64,000 nucleotides of DNA from Cinclus cinclus. Lineage: Eukaryota > Chordata > Aves > Passeriformes > Cinclidae. How positions within the stretch are numbered: the first letter of the stretch is position 1; each line of letters starts with the position of its first letter. The notes under the pieces are model-generated. The model searched no databases, was not told the DNA's origin, and saw only the letters and a program-made list of their open reading frames with translations. Shown piece by piece: positions 25,765-38,218 of the stretch. The stretch lies in NCBI RefSeq assembly GCF_963662255.1, contig NC_085060.1, positions 10,665,630 through 10,729,629 of the forward strand, in the 5' to 3' direction. The position numbers were made by a program, and so were the translations under genes.

Positions 25765-27784
25765 CTGTAAAAGATCTGTACAGGAGTAAAAACCTGCAAT
25801 CATGTTATAGCAAGGGGAGCCTGGGATTTTGAATGTTCAGTGTTTCTTCTTACTGCACAACAGGAAGGCTGGTAATATGCACCTCAAACACCAAGTACGA
25901 GTGCTACAAAGCCTTTTTTGAGGCAGATCCTAAATCTCTAAAGGGAAATCATGATCCAACTGCTGGTGCAACCTGATTATATCAGTGTGAATGGAACCGC
26001 CAAGATACAATTAAAAATATGTCTTGTATTCTTTCTCTTTCCAGCCAAGATACAATTGTTCATGTCACTATCACACTCTTTTATTTTTTTTTGCTGATAA
26101 TTGACCTAATATACTACTTAGAAAACATGTACTTATTCTCTCAGGACTGATTTATGGCATGATAACATTTAATTTGTTACTTTGCTTCAGAAGTACGGTA
26201 ACTTTAGATGTTGAATGTTTTCATAATATATTGAAATTTCTAATTATGACAAACATTTTGTATTTTAGACTAAAATATTTTAAATAAAACCAGCTTCTCT
26301 TAAGCATTGTTGGGGTGTGGGAGAATCCTTGAATTGGTAAATGCTGGTCATTAGTTCACCAATTTCCAGTCAGGATTTTCTCAGCTCCAGAGCATCAAAT
26401 TGCCCTGCTCACAGGTTGGGGCATTTATGCACGCATAAATGATTAGACAGATGCCAAGTTTCCTGCTGTGCAGTGGAGCTGATGTTTAATGAGATCAGTT
26501 CTTTTTGTGAGGGTGCTCCAGGAGCAGCCATCATTGGACACACAGTAGAGCATCTGCTGAGGGATGTTGGCAGCCATGGGGATGGGGAGAATTTAAAATC
26601 AACCACCCAAAGGGATGGCTCAGGGAGTTTGAGACAGGACCTTCTTGGAGGTGCTCCTTGAAGGGCAAGAGGCAGCAGGTGTTTGGGGTAGAGTCCTGCA
26701 AGGACCATCCCAGTCTGAATTATTCTTTCAGCCTAGTTCTCCTTTCAGTAGTTATAAGGCTCTGCTGCTCCTGTCTGTTAGTTTTCATCCAGCTGATAGT
26801 GTCTGGGCCCTGTTACCCAGTCACTCGGAACTTCTGCAGATGCAAATTCCCTATTTTTCAGCCTTCCTGTTATAACTTGTGTATTCTGTCTGTGTGCTGC
26901 CAAGTACAACTGGAAGTATTGGTAATCCGTAAGGATTTATTAAAAGCTGTTCTCTCTGAGGCCTGGAAGAAATTTTCTCATGATTTACCAAGCTGAATGC
27001 ATAATAAGCACTTGTATCACTTACTGAATTCCTAGTGATATGTATTTCCCAATGGGCTGGTGGATATCGTTGCAAATCATCTTCCTTTATGAATGTCTAT
27101 GTATCGACTGTCACTTCTAGTTTTGCTGCTTTTGTTTAAGAGCATTGCACAGGTTGCATTTGGCCCAAAGGAAAGATGCCTCAAAGTGTAATGGGGATTT
27201 CTTTAAAGAGGTTTGTTATTATTTGTAATGCATTGACCTGGTCATGAATCCGGCTTTATTGTGTAGTATAAAACCCACAGGGCAGAAAAAGTCTTAGTTT
27301 TAAACTAATTCCAACCAAAGCATAGGTTAAATGTTAACAGAGCTGACTATCAAAAGAACAAAGCATGTTAATAAAAAATAACTTCTGGGGATAGGAAGGA
27401 AAACAATTATTCCTTATTTAATTAAAGAAGCAAAGAAATCAGCTGTTCTGGAGTTGTGGCTATTTGTGAGCTGTTTCTCTCTTGTACAGAATGCAGATTT
27501 GACCTTTCGATAGAATACAGTACCTCATAGAAGAAATGTCTCATTAAAAGTGAAAGTGATAGATAGCATCTATTAATCAATGGTATGGAAATTCTTTGGG
27601 CTTCAGCCTTCGTGTTTTGATGTATCTCTTGGGAATCAGTATTGTTTCCAAGTAAATAAAACAAAATCAATAGGAGACGTGTTTCATTTTGGTTGCAAAT
27701 CATTAGTTTTCAGTGTTTCTTAACCTTAAGCTGCAAATAAAATCTTTAGAAAATTGTCTTTAAAAAATAAACAACACTCCGGAG
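25765..27784. other. No gene seen
   Basis: GCCAAGATACAATT is repeated at 25999-26012 and 26044-26057. An almost perfect palindrome lies at 26422-26441. The GC-richer patch at 26400-26720 has overlapping open frames on both strands with no recognisable product. Confidence 0.45.
26422..26441. repeat. 20-bp palindrome
   Basis: CATTTATGC and GCATAAATG form perfect 9-bp arms around a 2-bp AC centre. It could be a dimeric site for an AT-binding transcription factor or simply chance. Confidence 0.8.
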
Positions 27785-27822
27785 ACCTCAACGTGTTAAG
27801 TCATTTGCCCTAGAGCACCTGG
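27785..27822. repeat. Possible MIR-like repeat scrap
   Basis: GTGTTAAGTCATTTGCCCTAG followed by AGCACCTGGCA resembles the 'gttaagtgacttgcccaaggtcac' part of ancient amniote SINE/LINE tails. Fewer than 40 bp are alignable. Confidence 0.25.
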
Positions 27823-27871
27823 CAAACATCTTGGAGCTACTTCTGTGGTCACTCTTACTGGAAAAAGGCTG

Positions 27872-28164
27872 TGTGCTGATTCTGGATAGAGTTAGTTTTC
27901 TCCATAGTAGCTGGTATGGGGCTGAGGTTTGGATTTAGGCTGGAAACAGTATTGATAACTCAGGTTTTTTCTTTAGTACTGAGCAACACTTACCCCGAAT
28001 GAATTCCTTTTTCTGCTTTGCTTGTCTGTTCATATTTTACTTCTTAAACTGTCTTTATCTCAACAAGCTTTCTTATGTTTACACTTCTTTTTCTCTTGCT
28101 GCTCCTGCTGGGAGGGGAGGGAGCGTCTGTGTGGTGCTGAGTTACCAGTTGGGGTTAAACCACA
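27872..28164 (+). mobile_element. ERVL-type solo LTR, internally shortened
   Basis: The element starts TGTGCTGATTCTGG and ends TTAAACCACA, so it has TG...CA ends with a 4-bp TGTG/CACA inverted repeat. GGCTG flanks it perfectly on both sides (27867-27871 and 28165-28169), a 5-bp target-site duplication as expected for ERVL-class integration. The left part (GATAGAGTTAGTTTTCT, GTAGCTGGTATGGGGCTG) and the right part (CTTAAACTGTCTTTATCTCA, CTGTGTGGTGCTGAGTTACC) match both ends of a very common avian LTR. As I remember it, that LTR is 600 bp or more, with a TGACGTCA/TATA core promoter in the middle. Here the length is 293 bp and that promoter segment is absent. No internal viral genes are present. 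Confidence 0.9.
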
Positions 28165-28208
28165 GGCTGCAAGGAGGATTCTGCTTGAAAATATCCATCA
28201 ATGATTGT

Positions 28209-28227
28209 GGGGGGGCGGGGGGGGGGG
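28209..28227 (+). repeat. G-run, 19 nt with one C
   Basis: Seven G, one C and eleven G run from 28209 to 28227, 45 bp beyond the end of the ERVL LTR. It could form a G-quadruplex on the plus strand and is likely to be unstable in length. Base calls in such runs are error-prone. Confidence 0.9.
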
Positions 28228-31200
28228 TCGGTCTGTGTTAGGGATAAAACATTCTGAATTTTTTCCCCTCACTCCTTCCTGTGTGTCTTCCCATTCTTCT
28301 ACTCTTCTTTGGAGTCTGCTATTGTAGAAAATGCTAATATAAATCACCAGGCTGCCAGCCCTGTTTCAGCCATTTTTCCTTTTCTCTGTCACTCCCTTCT
28401 TGTGTAAGTTTCTTCCCAAAATGTTGCATCATATCTGGTATCCTAAAAACCACTGGAGTTGCACAAGTGTTACTAGGGCTTTGCTTTTCCTTCTGCTGTG
28501 ACTTGGAGGAGATACTGGGCTCTGGTGGTTTTCTTAGAAACAAACAAGTCCCACCTTTATTTGGGATGTAAAAAGCTCAAGGATAACAACAACAAAAAAA
28601 TGCTGTCTTACATTATTCCTGAAGGCTTAGATTGGACAACAGCTAAAGCCTAAAGAAAACAAAGTAGTAACACAGGGTGTGGAGCAGAGCAGAACACAAA
28701 CTTCTCTGCAGGAAGCTAAGAAGCCAGTGAGTCATTTTTCCTCAGGGACAGAAGCAAGAGTGATTTATCACAGTAAAATAAACCGGTGAATTTGGGGACA
28801 CTGCCTGTACTGCAGTGCAGCATTACACAGTCTCTATCCTATGCTGTTTCATTGAGTTATTATGTTGTAAAGTTCACACAATCCCCTCAGCTGAGCACCT
28901 GACTGACATTACCCAGGTGCTCAGGAAAGAATGGGTCTATTGTGAAATTGTATCCTCATTAGATGTAACCTGCAGAACATTCACTCTACTTCCCATCACA
29001 AAAAGCCTAATCAGTGTCCTTGTTTTCTTCGATTGGATGATTCATCCAGAGATGAAAGTATTGTGGTTCCATCTTGGCTAATGTTTTTCACAATGTTGTA
29101 ACCCCCATTTCTGAAGTTAGTTTTGCTTGAAAATATATACTGGGGCAAAAGATAATGAAAACTGGATGGCAGAACTTCTAGTACTTGGCTACAGAAGGTA
29201 CAGGGTGCTTAAGACACATTAAGATGAAAGCGTAATGGAATTTTCTTTGGAAATGTTGAATATGCAGTTAACACAGAACCATTTAATACTAAGAAACAGA
29301 GACTTGGCAGCAGAAATGAAACTTCAACAAATCTGTTAAAAGCTATCAAGAGAAGAAGTAGCTGGTGGAAGAAAGAAGTAGGGCCACAGAAACTCAGATT
29401 GGAGTTGAGAGAATATGGCAAAAAAGTATTTGCAAATTTTCCTGTAAAGCCTGCTGATTTGATTTTCCTGCTATTGCCTACCATTTTAATAACTCACAAA
29501 CCTCTGGTTCAGCTAATTTTTATTCACAAGAGCAAAACACAAGACAAAAGACGCATGGACACTTGTGTAGATTTCTGTGGTATTCCCACTAGAGGCGACT
29601 TAGTTCTTTTGAAAAGTATTTTTTTCTTTTAATTTGCACAAAAGGCTATCGGAGTTGCATGTGTAGTGAGGAAGTTCTTGAAAGGCACGACCTGTCTGTA
29701 GAGCATCTGCAAGTTAAAGGAAGAGTTCTGATACATGATGTCAATCCTGCAAAGACAGGAAAAAGTCATGAAGGGACAGGTATGAATAGCATGCTTATAG
29801 TAACATGGCTACCAGTATATGAGCAGAAGGTGGTCTGGGGATATTACTCCTTTCAGTTTAGTTAAAGGTTAATCCGAAGCCTGCAAGAATTGATTGGTTA
29901 ACTGCAAACCTTGGGTTTGCATTATATAAACTTCTACTACTGTATGGTTTATAGTACAATAAATCCAGATTCTCTGAAGTTGCAGCCTTTTGAGAAATGC
30001 CACAGGTGTGTGGGTGCAGCATCACTTCACAGCAGCTTTGTTGCTTCAAAGTGTTTTGCTAGTTTAACTGAGAGTGATGGCTTTGTGCAAGTTCAAGTTT
30101 CATATCTTTCCACTCTCCCAGGTTTTAGCCAAATCAAATATTCTTTACCCTTTTATAGCAGGCAGTGCATAATAATGTATATTACAGTGATCTAATGGTT
30201 TCCTAAAAATGTGCTTGGAACAGTGTTGCTGTTCTGATCTTCAGCAGAAATGCCAGACTATCTTATTTTACATTTGTCCTTTCTCAGAGACACTGTGTGG
30301 TCTCTAACATCTGATTCAGTCCCTGTGAGACCCAGCTCAGAGGGTGCAGCTTTATTAGGTCATCTTTTTAATTTTTTGTTGCCAGTTTTAAAACTTCCCA
30401 TGTGACAAGTCAGCTGCCTGCTTCCCCCTGAGGTACTGGAAGACTTTTGCCCCACAGCAAGGGAAGGAACACACCAGTCCTCAAGGAGCTGCCTGAAGGG
30501 AAGAAGGCTGTAAGTCCTTGTCCAGAATGGGATTTGAGCCTGTGATGTGTGGTGTCCCTATTTCACACTTTAATTCTTCTTTTGTGTTAAAGTAGTTGAA
30601 GAAAGGTCTAGAGCCCACATCTACTTTTAAGGCTTGGCTTTTTTTATTCTTCAGTTTTTCCTGCTGTAACTTTGTCAGCTGGGGCTATTGCTCTCACCAC
30701 ATTTTTCAATGGCATCTCTGTGCCTGTGCAGAGGAGTGATTACAACTCAAGGAAGTTCTCTTCCTTGGAAAACTCATGCCTCTCAAAGAACTACTTTATA
30801 CCAATTGGTCAAATAGCTGCTGGCTGGGGTGGTTTGTCTCTTTTTTAGGTCTTGTGGCCCAACACTGAGTTAATAAAGAAGACCTTGGGGCCACTCCGGT
30901 CTCCTTCTGCTGTCAGCTCTGTGCTCAGCTTTCCAGTGTCTGTGGGGTGCTGAGGTTTATCATTGCCTTTGAGGCTTCATTAGGTGTGTGGAATCACTGG
31001 TTCAAATCAACACCAAGTGGCTTTTGCATAAAATGTTGGTACACCAAAGAAAATCACCAGGTGGATATACTTGAATGGGTATCAGAATGAGTATCATCAT
31101 TTTCCAGGACTGGAACTGGAGCCTTTGCTGCACATAATTTCTCCTGATAAATGGTTTTCCTGCCATTCTCTCCTAGAGGGAGACAAGCCTCTCTTCCCTG

Positions 31201-31465
31201 GTCGCACATTCATCTTATCCAAATCTTGGTCCAAGTTTCCCTGTGTTTCTAAGCCCCATGCCTGAACACCCTGTTCCTCAACTTTTGCAAAAACAGAAGT
31301 TGTGACTATAGATATCAAAGTGCATATGCTAAACTCAGGATACATGTGCAGCCTCCAGTCATTGTTCTTCACTTGGTTTCTGCCAACTTTCATGTTCTCT
31401 CTTAATTCTTCCTGAAGATGTCAAGGGAAATGTTACATATATGGGAACCATTAAGTTGCACTTAC
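28228..31465. other. No gene seen
   Basis: No splice-supported frame or familiar repeat was found. A frame of about 77 codons at 29399-29632 lacks splice signals and resembles no protein I know. Around 30529 a weak string (GGGATTTGAGCCTGTGATG) faintly resembles an ancient repeat tail and is not credited. Confidence 0.45.
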
Positions 31466-31515
31466 TGAAACTGAATAAACAATTTCCTTAACCTGAAAAG
31501 ATTTTTGTATTTTCT

Positions 31516-32078
31516 TGTCATGGTTTGACACTGGCCAAATGTCAGGCACCCATGAAAGCCATTTGCTCATCCTTCTCACTTTCAGCAGAGCAGAGGGAAG
31601 AAAAGTTAACAAAGGGCTCATCAGCTGAGATGAGGACTGGGAGAAAACACTCAAAGGGCAAAACAGGTTCAAATTTACATGTATAAAAGTAAATTTATTA
31701 TTAACTGAGTCAGAGGAGGATAATGAAAAGTAAAATAAGCCTTTAAAACACCTTTTTTTCTTCTCAGCCCCTGTCCCAGTGGTGCCCCCTGCCCCGGCTG
31801 CGGTGGCACATTGCCACAGGCTGGGCCGGGACAGCCCCGGCAGCAGTGCCTTGCCACCCCTGGGAAAAGCTGCCTGTATCCTGGTTTGATTTTCTTCTTA
31901 AATATGTCATCAAGAGGCATTTCCAACCTCTCTAATTGGGCCAGCAATTAGAGCTGGCCAACTTCAGAGCCATCAGAGATTGGCTCTGTTGGACATGGTG
32001 GAAGCTTCCAGCAGCTTCTCACTGAAGTCATCCCTGTGACCCCCGCTACCAAAAACCGGGCTGTGCCAAATCAACTCA
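31516..32078 (-). mobile_element. Endogenous retrovirus solo LTR
   Basis: Read on the minus strand it starts TGAGTTGATTTGGCACAGCC at 32078. It passes through a TTTTTGGTAGCGGGGGTCAC motif and a TATA-like ATATTTAAGAAG box at 31905-31894. It continues through a GC-rich stretch at 31780-31860 and an AATAAA at 31699-31694, and ends AGTGTCAAACCATGACA at 31516. The order matches a very common chicken and passerine LTR family. No internal genes flank it. The bases next to the ends (TTTCT and GTGCT) agree at only 3 of 5 positions, so the target duplication is decayed or the right edge is off by a few bases. A segment at 31782-31792 resembles the right half of a CTCF motif. Confidence 0.82.
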
Positions 32079-35000
32079 GTGCTTAACTATATCGAGTGGG
32101 TGTCTTCCCTGGCTGTGGGGAGCACTGTTGAATATGTACACACATGTGGGCAGATTTCAGTAGTCTTCATAACACATCATTCAGGATCTTAATTTATGAA
32201 AGTTGTAATTTGTGAGTAAAAAGACTTGCACAAATGTAGTAGAGAAAAATATTACTTTCTCCTTTCCCCTCAGACTGACACTATAATGAGTCACAGCAGT
32301 GGTTTCGTATTTGTTTGTTCTTACAAGTTCCTTTGCTAAGGCAATATTCTTATCGTCAAAATGTTTATTCCTGCTCTGGCTTCATGTTCCGTATGTAGAT
32401 GTGGAGAAGAAGCTACCTTCAATCCACAGTGAGCACGTGCTGAAATTTGATTTTTGAATGACTCTGGAAGCTTGGAGATGGTAGTTTGTAAGTGATCTTT
32501 TCTAAAGGTCCATTCTAATCTACCCAGTGTGGATTAAAGGAACGTGTTATAGAAGGTTTATGATAATGTCCAAATGTCATCACTGTCGACTTCACTGTAG
32601 ATTTCAAAAAAAGGGAAATTACATGAAAAACATTTATTTAATGTGCCTTCTTTGAGACCAAAGGTAGCAATTAACAAGGAAGTATTGCAAGTTAGGAGTC
32701 CTTTTAGCTGTCAATAACTGTCATGCAAGATACATTAGTTCCCTTACAGGCATTCTGCCACAGGAATTTTATGCCTCCCATAAATTTAAGCATGAATTAT
32801 TGTGACTGAATCACACAAGGGCTCCTACTGAATAATATGTGTTACAGTTAAGATAATAATTTCTTTCATGAGCTGATGACAATAATGACAAGTAAATGGT
32901 ATTCTTGTTGGTAGCAATGCAAATACATCTCAAATGGGTCTGGAGACAGAGAGCCTTTGATCTACTGTCCAGCTCTGTGTTGGCACTTCATTGCTATTTT
33001 GATCCTGAATTTGTTTCAGCTTGAAATTGGTTTGCTTGTAAAACATTTTAGAATATGCTAGTTTTACTATGCTTAATTGTGTTTTACTGATTGAGTGAAT
33101 TTAATAGATGCTGTTATTAATTGCTGAAGTTGGAAATTAAATATGTCTACGTGTGAGTGCAAATGTCAGTTGATGAGACAGTCCTATCCTCCACCTTTAT
33201 TTTTGCTTCTGTGAAAACTAATAAAGGCTTTGGTCAGAAACTGCTGGAAACAGGTTAATCAAATAAAAGGTAAAATCACCACAAACTCTTTTAAATTTGT
33301 TTGGGTTACTTTTGTATCATTTTAGATTTAAAAATGTCTTATTTTGCTTACTGCTGTAGTAAGAAATGGAAAATATATGGATTTTCATATGCCATAGACT
33401 TTTATTGTGAGGTGATAATGTCATTAATATCCATGGAACCTTTTTTTTTGCATTCTTCTGAATGCAAATATTAAATGTGTTGAACAAACAGATCATTCTA
33501 AAAGCATTTATTTGTCAAAGAAAGGAACAATGAGATAGATAAGTCTTAGCAAGAATAGTTTTGCATCTTGACTGAGCAGAAGTAACCCAGCTGGAGATGG
33601 GGTTACCCTAGCTGAACTGGTACCGATCTTTTGACATGGAAGCCACAAGGTTTACCTTGTATCATGCAGGGCTAGATTTGAGATTCTCAAAAGCCTCTTT
33701 TGGTTAAAAGTAGTGGGGAAGATAGCAAATTTCCAAGAGAGCGAGAGAGCAGAATGGCTCTATAGGTGTGGTTTGAGGTACGTGAGCTTTTCTTGGTGTG
33801 AACTTGGCCTTCAGTAGGACAGCCAACCCCACCAGCACTGGCGACTGCTTGGTGTCAGTGGTTATGGTATGTTCTCTGTAAGAATCTACGAAAGCTGGAG
33901 TTGTCTCAGGGTTCTGCTATTATTGGTTATGATGGATAGATCTATACAGCATTCTCCCAAATGTGATTTTGTTGCTGTGAGAGAGGAGAAAGGAACTTAG
34001 GTTGCAATTTGTGCAAGATTATTGATTTCAAATACAATATACATAGCCTTTGACAAACTTCTGAGTTTAGGATGACTTCCTCAGCCTGAAGTTTCATGTC
34101 AGCTTTAATCAGTCTTGGAACAATTTTAAAGCATTGTTTCTTAGGCTTTTCTTGAACCTAGGATGTAGAAGAAAAGAAGTTTTAAAAATTCCTCAAACAA
34201 AGCTTTTACAGTCAATTTTTTTTCTATTATGGACAACAAAAGTATAGAACTCAGTCTTAGATTAAATCTGTACCATCTTCCATGGTACTGGAGCTGCTTT
34301 CCTAGGCTGGATGTGTAGGTGCCTTAGGTGTCACCACAGCAGTGACAGTAGTGTAAACTCTTCTCTCAATTTTGCTTTAGCAGCAGCTCTGCCTGCACAG
34401 CATCTTCCTGCCAGGAGTGTTTCCCCAAGTGTTATAGAGATGACACCTCACTTGGGATGTGAGTAAATGATTTTGTCAAGGAGGAGGAGAGATGTTTGTC
34501 TTTTGGCAGGCAAGCCTTCTCTTGAGTTCTTCATGGAGACAGTGGGAAATGAAGAATACTGTAATTCCTGTTATAACTGAACAGACCTTCTGAACAGTGG
34601 TCACAATAGCTTCAGTTTTAATTTTCTCCACAGTCATATGTTTTGGGTAAATATGTTCTGGTAACATGTTGAAGCTATGACTTCAGTTGAAGGTGCAGTT
34701 ACATGAAGAGGAGTGAACAAGTCTTTGCTCTCAAAGCTTTTTTCTTTTTTTTTTTTTTGGTTGTTTGTTTTAAAAGCTTTCATTTTTATAGGAAAGAGCA
34801 GGCAAGGATGGGAAGAGGAATTGAGATAAAGGGACTTGATTGAGAACATCAGGGAGCTCTGTCGTTATGGAAAGGCATCTGCCATTTGAATCCCAGACCA
34901 GTACCATGTCTGCTATTGAAATTGGCTGCAGAAAGAGCCATCTTTGTTAGCAAGGTTACTCGTGCATGTAATTTATTGCTTCCCTTCTCCTGGCCTTTCA

Positions 35001-36660
35001 CAAGGTATTTAAGAAGCATCTAGAGCAAATATTTGAAAATGCTTAATTTTCCTCCTTGCTTCTCCTTTTTTACTGTTTTCTTCTTACTTCTGTGGGGCAA
35101 AGCTCCTATCAAAACATTTAGAGACTTCCCTGACTGACAGTCTTCATACTTTCCATGAGTGAATTGTTACATTTGGTGTTCCACACAGACATTGCAATGA
35201 TTAATGGCATAAAAATAAGACGCTGCTACAGTTCCCAGTGAAGAAATACTTAAAAGAGGAGGAGGAGATGAACTGAGACAGGAAAACAGGCCAGCATCCC
35301 CCAAAATGCATAGAAATGTACAAAGGGCATCTCTTATGCCAATTTCCCTGTTGCGTGTCTGAGAGAAAGGTTATAAGTAGGTGTGTTGGGAGTGCACAGG
35401 TCTGTTTTCTATGAACACTGTTTTGGCCTCTTGCTGAGAGTGGGTGTTTATGCTGATCCCAGGGGGTGGTTCATGACAAAAGGATGGATGTTTTTGGTGC
35501 TATTGCTCAATTCCGAGTGCCCTTGGCAAGCAGGGAGATTAATGATTTGAATGCAACATGAATATATCAGGAGTGTATTTGTTCTTTGGAAAAGTTAAGA
35601 ATCTCAAATGAGAAGGCTTTGGGTGTGGGTGTGTCAAGATAGTGCAGGATGCAAAGATGGGGGGATCAATGAGTCCACAAAATTAGAATCAGATGAAAGG
35701 GATCAGGAGGTGTTTGTCAGCTCAAACGCCTTGCCTTTGGCTCTGATCTAAGCTTGCTGTAGTATGCCTGTGCCCTGTCAGGTACCTTGTTGGTCCTGAT
35801 CTTGTCTTACTGACCTGACATCTTGGCTTGCCCTGCTGACCTTCCTCTGGTGATCCCTGTGGCCATCACAGCCCCTCTCTGCTGCCCTTGCTTGGTGCAT
35901 TGGAACTGTGCCTTGTTGAGGATCAAAGTCCTGGCATTGTGTGAATTCCAGCTCTGTGTCCTCTGTCAACTTGTAAGAGCTTCTGTTGGGTTCCATGGAG
36001 CTTGACTGAGAGAAAAATGCAAAAACATGAGCTTTGTGTCCAGTCTATATGGCCCTTGGACGTCTAGGGGTGCAAGATGAAATTTGCTGTCTTGTATCCT
36101 TTGGGCTCTCTTAGGAATTTTCTGCAGCAAAAGTTGGGAGACCTGATCATCCTGTCCTGTAACCTGGGTGTGAAGAGTGGAAAGGAGGTGGAGGAGTAGT
36201 GAACATCTGTCTTAATGCAACTGTACAAACCTGGTCTGGGTAATACATACCTGGGTTTGTGCGAGGATGTCCTTTTTAAGAAGTGACCTTAACAATGATA
36301 ATGCTGCCATTTGCTAAAATCTGTTATTTCCCCTGCAAACCTTGAGTGCATAAATGCTGACAGTTTTGTTTGATCTTGCTAATGACCTACAGAAGATTTG
36401 TTGTGTCTGTCCTTGCACTTCTTAATCTTCAATTTATTGAAAGTCCTACAACTAATTACAGTCAAACAGCTGTTTTTATTTTGGAAACATGCATGTTAAA
36501 CACATAAGCACTTAGAATTTTTAAATGGAGCCTTATGTACCACTTGTGTGCACGTGAATTTTACTCTCTGCCTGATGCCTGTAACTGAGCAAACGCATAT
36601 CATATATTCTAAACCTTCCAAGAACAAATGTGAATTTTATCCCTGTACTTTGGAAACAGT
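32079..36660. other. No gene seen; possible conserved block at 32540-33250
   Basis: The AT-rich interval 32540-33250 is free of simple runs. It carries words such as TTAATTGTG, ATTAATTGC, AGCTGTCAATAACTGTCATG and CATGAATTATTGTGACTGAA, typical of developmental non-coding elements. This is impression only. A poly-T tract lies at 34740-34758. Frames around 35780-36000 are open on both strands in a GC-richer patch with no recognisable product. Confidence 0.35.
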
Positions 36661-36690
36661 CACAGAATCACAGAATGATTGGGAAATCCT
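36661..36690 (-). mobile_element. Possible CR1 3'-tail scrap
   Basis: CACAGAATCACAGAATGATT followed by GGGAAAT resembles the antisense of the CR1 3' terminus, where an ATTCTGTG-type microsatellite abuts the 'ggttgggaaa' segment. Only about 30 bp match. Confidence 0.3.
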
Positions 36691-38047
36691 GTCTTTGCTG
36701 GTTTTCTCTGATGTCCCCAGGAAAAAAGTTGGATTTTACAGTTACCTTGTGCATTTTTCACCACAGAGTCTCTATGTCTGCTGAGTGAAATTCCCTGTGT
36801 TGACAATGGCTGGTAGGTTTGGTCCCCATGAATGAATACTTGCCCATTGTGCCTGCAGTGGTACAGGAAGGAGTATAGTGGTATTTATGGTACCTGATCT
36901 GACACTATGCTGAGCTGGCCTGTGGCTTCTAGGACCTAGTGCGGCTTTTGAAAGCTCTCTTGGGTATCTCTGCACAGTGCTGTGTGCAGTCTGGTAGTGA
37001 AGAACTATTTACTGTGTCAGGAAATCGGGCAGTATCTACATCTATGGGAATTTCCATACCTAGGTGGCCACATGGAGAATATTTCCATTTTATCTCCATT
37101 CAGGTCAAAGGAAGGAAAATTTAACCATAGAACAATGTGCCTGTGAGTGCATAACATGCTCTGCCTTGAGCACTGATAAAGAAACTGGTTTCAGAAGACA
37201 TAATGTGGGATAGACAGTGGAGTAGGGAACGGTGGGGAGAGCATGTGGGCCTTGTAGCACCACACATGAATTTTAGCTTTGATAGTTTGAAAGTAAGTCT
37301 TTTGAGTAAAGCTCAGTTTATACACTAAAGTGAGGCTTATGACTATGTTTAAATCACACTAATTAGGGTAGAGTCCGCAGCAAGACAATATTTCCCATTA
37401 TTTATGAGCAAATATGGATTTTTTTATAGTATCTTAGTTGTTAAAAGACAAAATACTGTTGGAGGACTATTTGATATTTCTGCAGTATTTAAACTTGCAT
37501 TCTCAGATAGAGCTGTATTTAATCATAACCAGAAAAGCAGTAATGCTTGTGAGTTTGAAAATCAAACAAAGACGTATCTGGAACTAAACATCAATTCTGT
37601 CACAAATCAAATACGTTGAAACAAAGGTCTTGTCACCAATTGTTTGTTTCTATGTAGATAATGCAAATAATTCCGTGTGGTCATGCAGTTTCTTTACAGG
37701 AGCTTTTTAAAATCAGAATTATTAGATGCAATACTGTGTGTTAATGGCAACTAGTTTCCTACTACCTCTAAGGGTTCATCATCTACCATTGACATTAATT
37801 TTTTTGTTTTGGCTCATTAACTTGGAAAATCACTAAACAATTGCTTTGTTACAAAATGCCATATTTGAAAAATGGGTATGATGGAAATGCCTGTCTGCTC
37901 ATCATATTCATATCACTATTGAGAGCTCGTCTTCTACCTCAGAAAGATTCACTGTAAGAATTCTAGAGAGCAGGAGTTTTTGCAAATGACTTTCAAGGGA
38001 AAATAAAATTGGAGCATGTCTTCTTGTCACTCATACTTGGTTATCTC

Positions 38048-38061
38048 ACAGTAGAGGGCAG
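38048..38061 (+). promoter_or_regulatory. CTCF-like motif
   Basis: ACAGTAGAGGGCAG matches the vertebrate CTCF core (CCASYAGRKGGCRS) at every position but the first. Occupancy cannot be judged from sequence. Confidence 0.35.
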
Positions 38062-38218
38062 AAGTGAATTCTTTCCAATTTGCAATTTTCAAGCTTCTAA
38101 ATTGAAAAATCCCGATCTGCCCTTTTTAGCTTAAGAAGGATTGATGACAAAAGGTCACATTTTCAAAATCATTACCCCTTATTATATCACTGTTTTCAGG
38201 TTTTATATTGGCCCACTG

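Noticed and set aside
25999..26057. 14-bp direct repeat GCCAAGATACAATT, 45 bp apart, as a possible target duplication
   Set aside because: The 31 bp between the copies has no transposon features, so a simple local duplication is more likely.
29600..29616. CTCF-like string CCACTAGAGGCGACTT
   Set aside because: It lacks one G of the central GGG and fails the core after that point.
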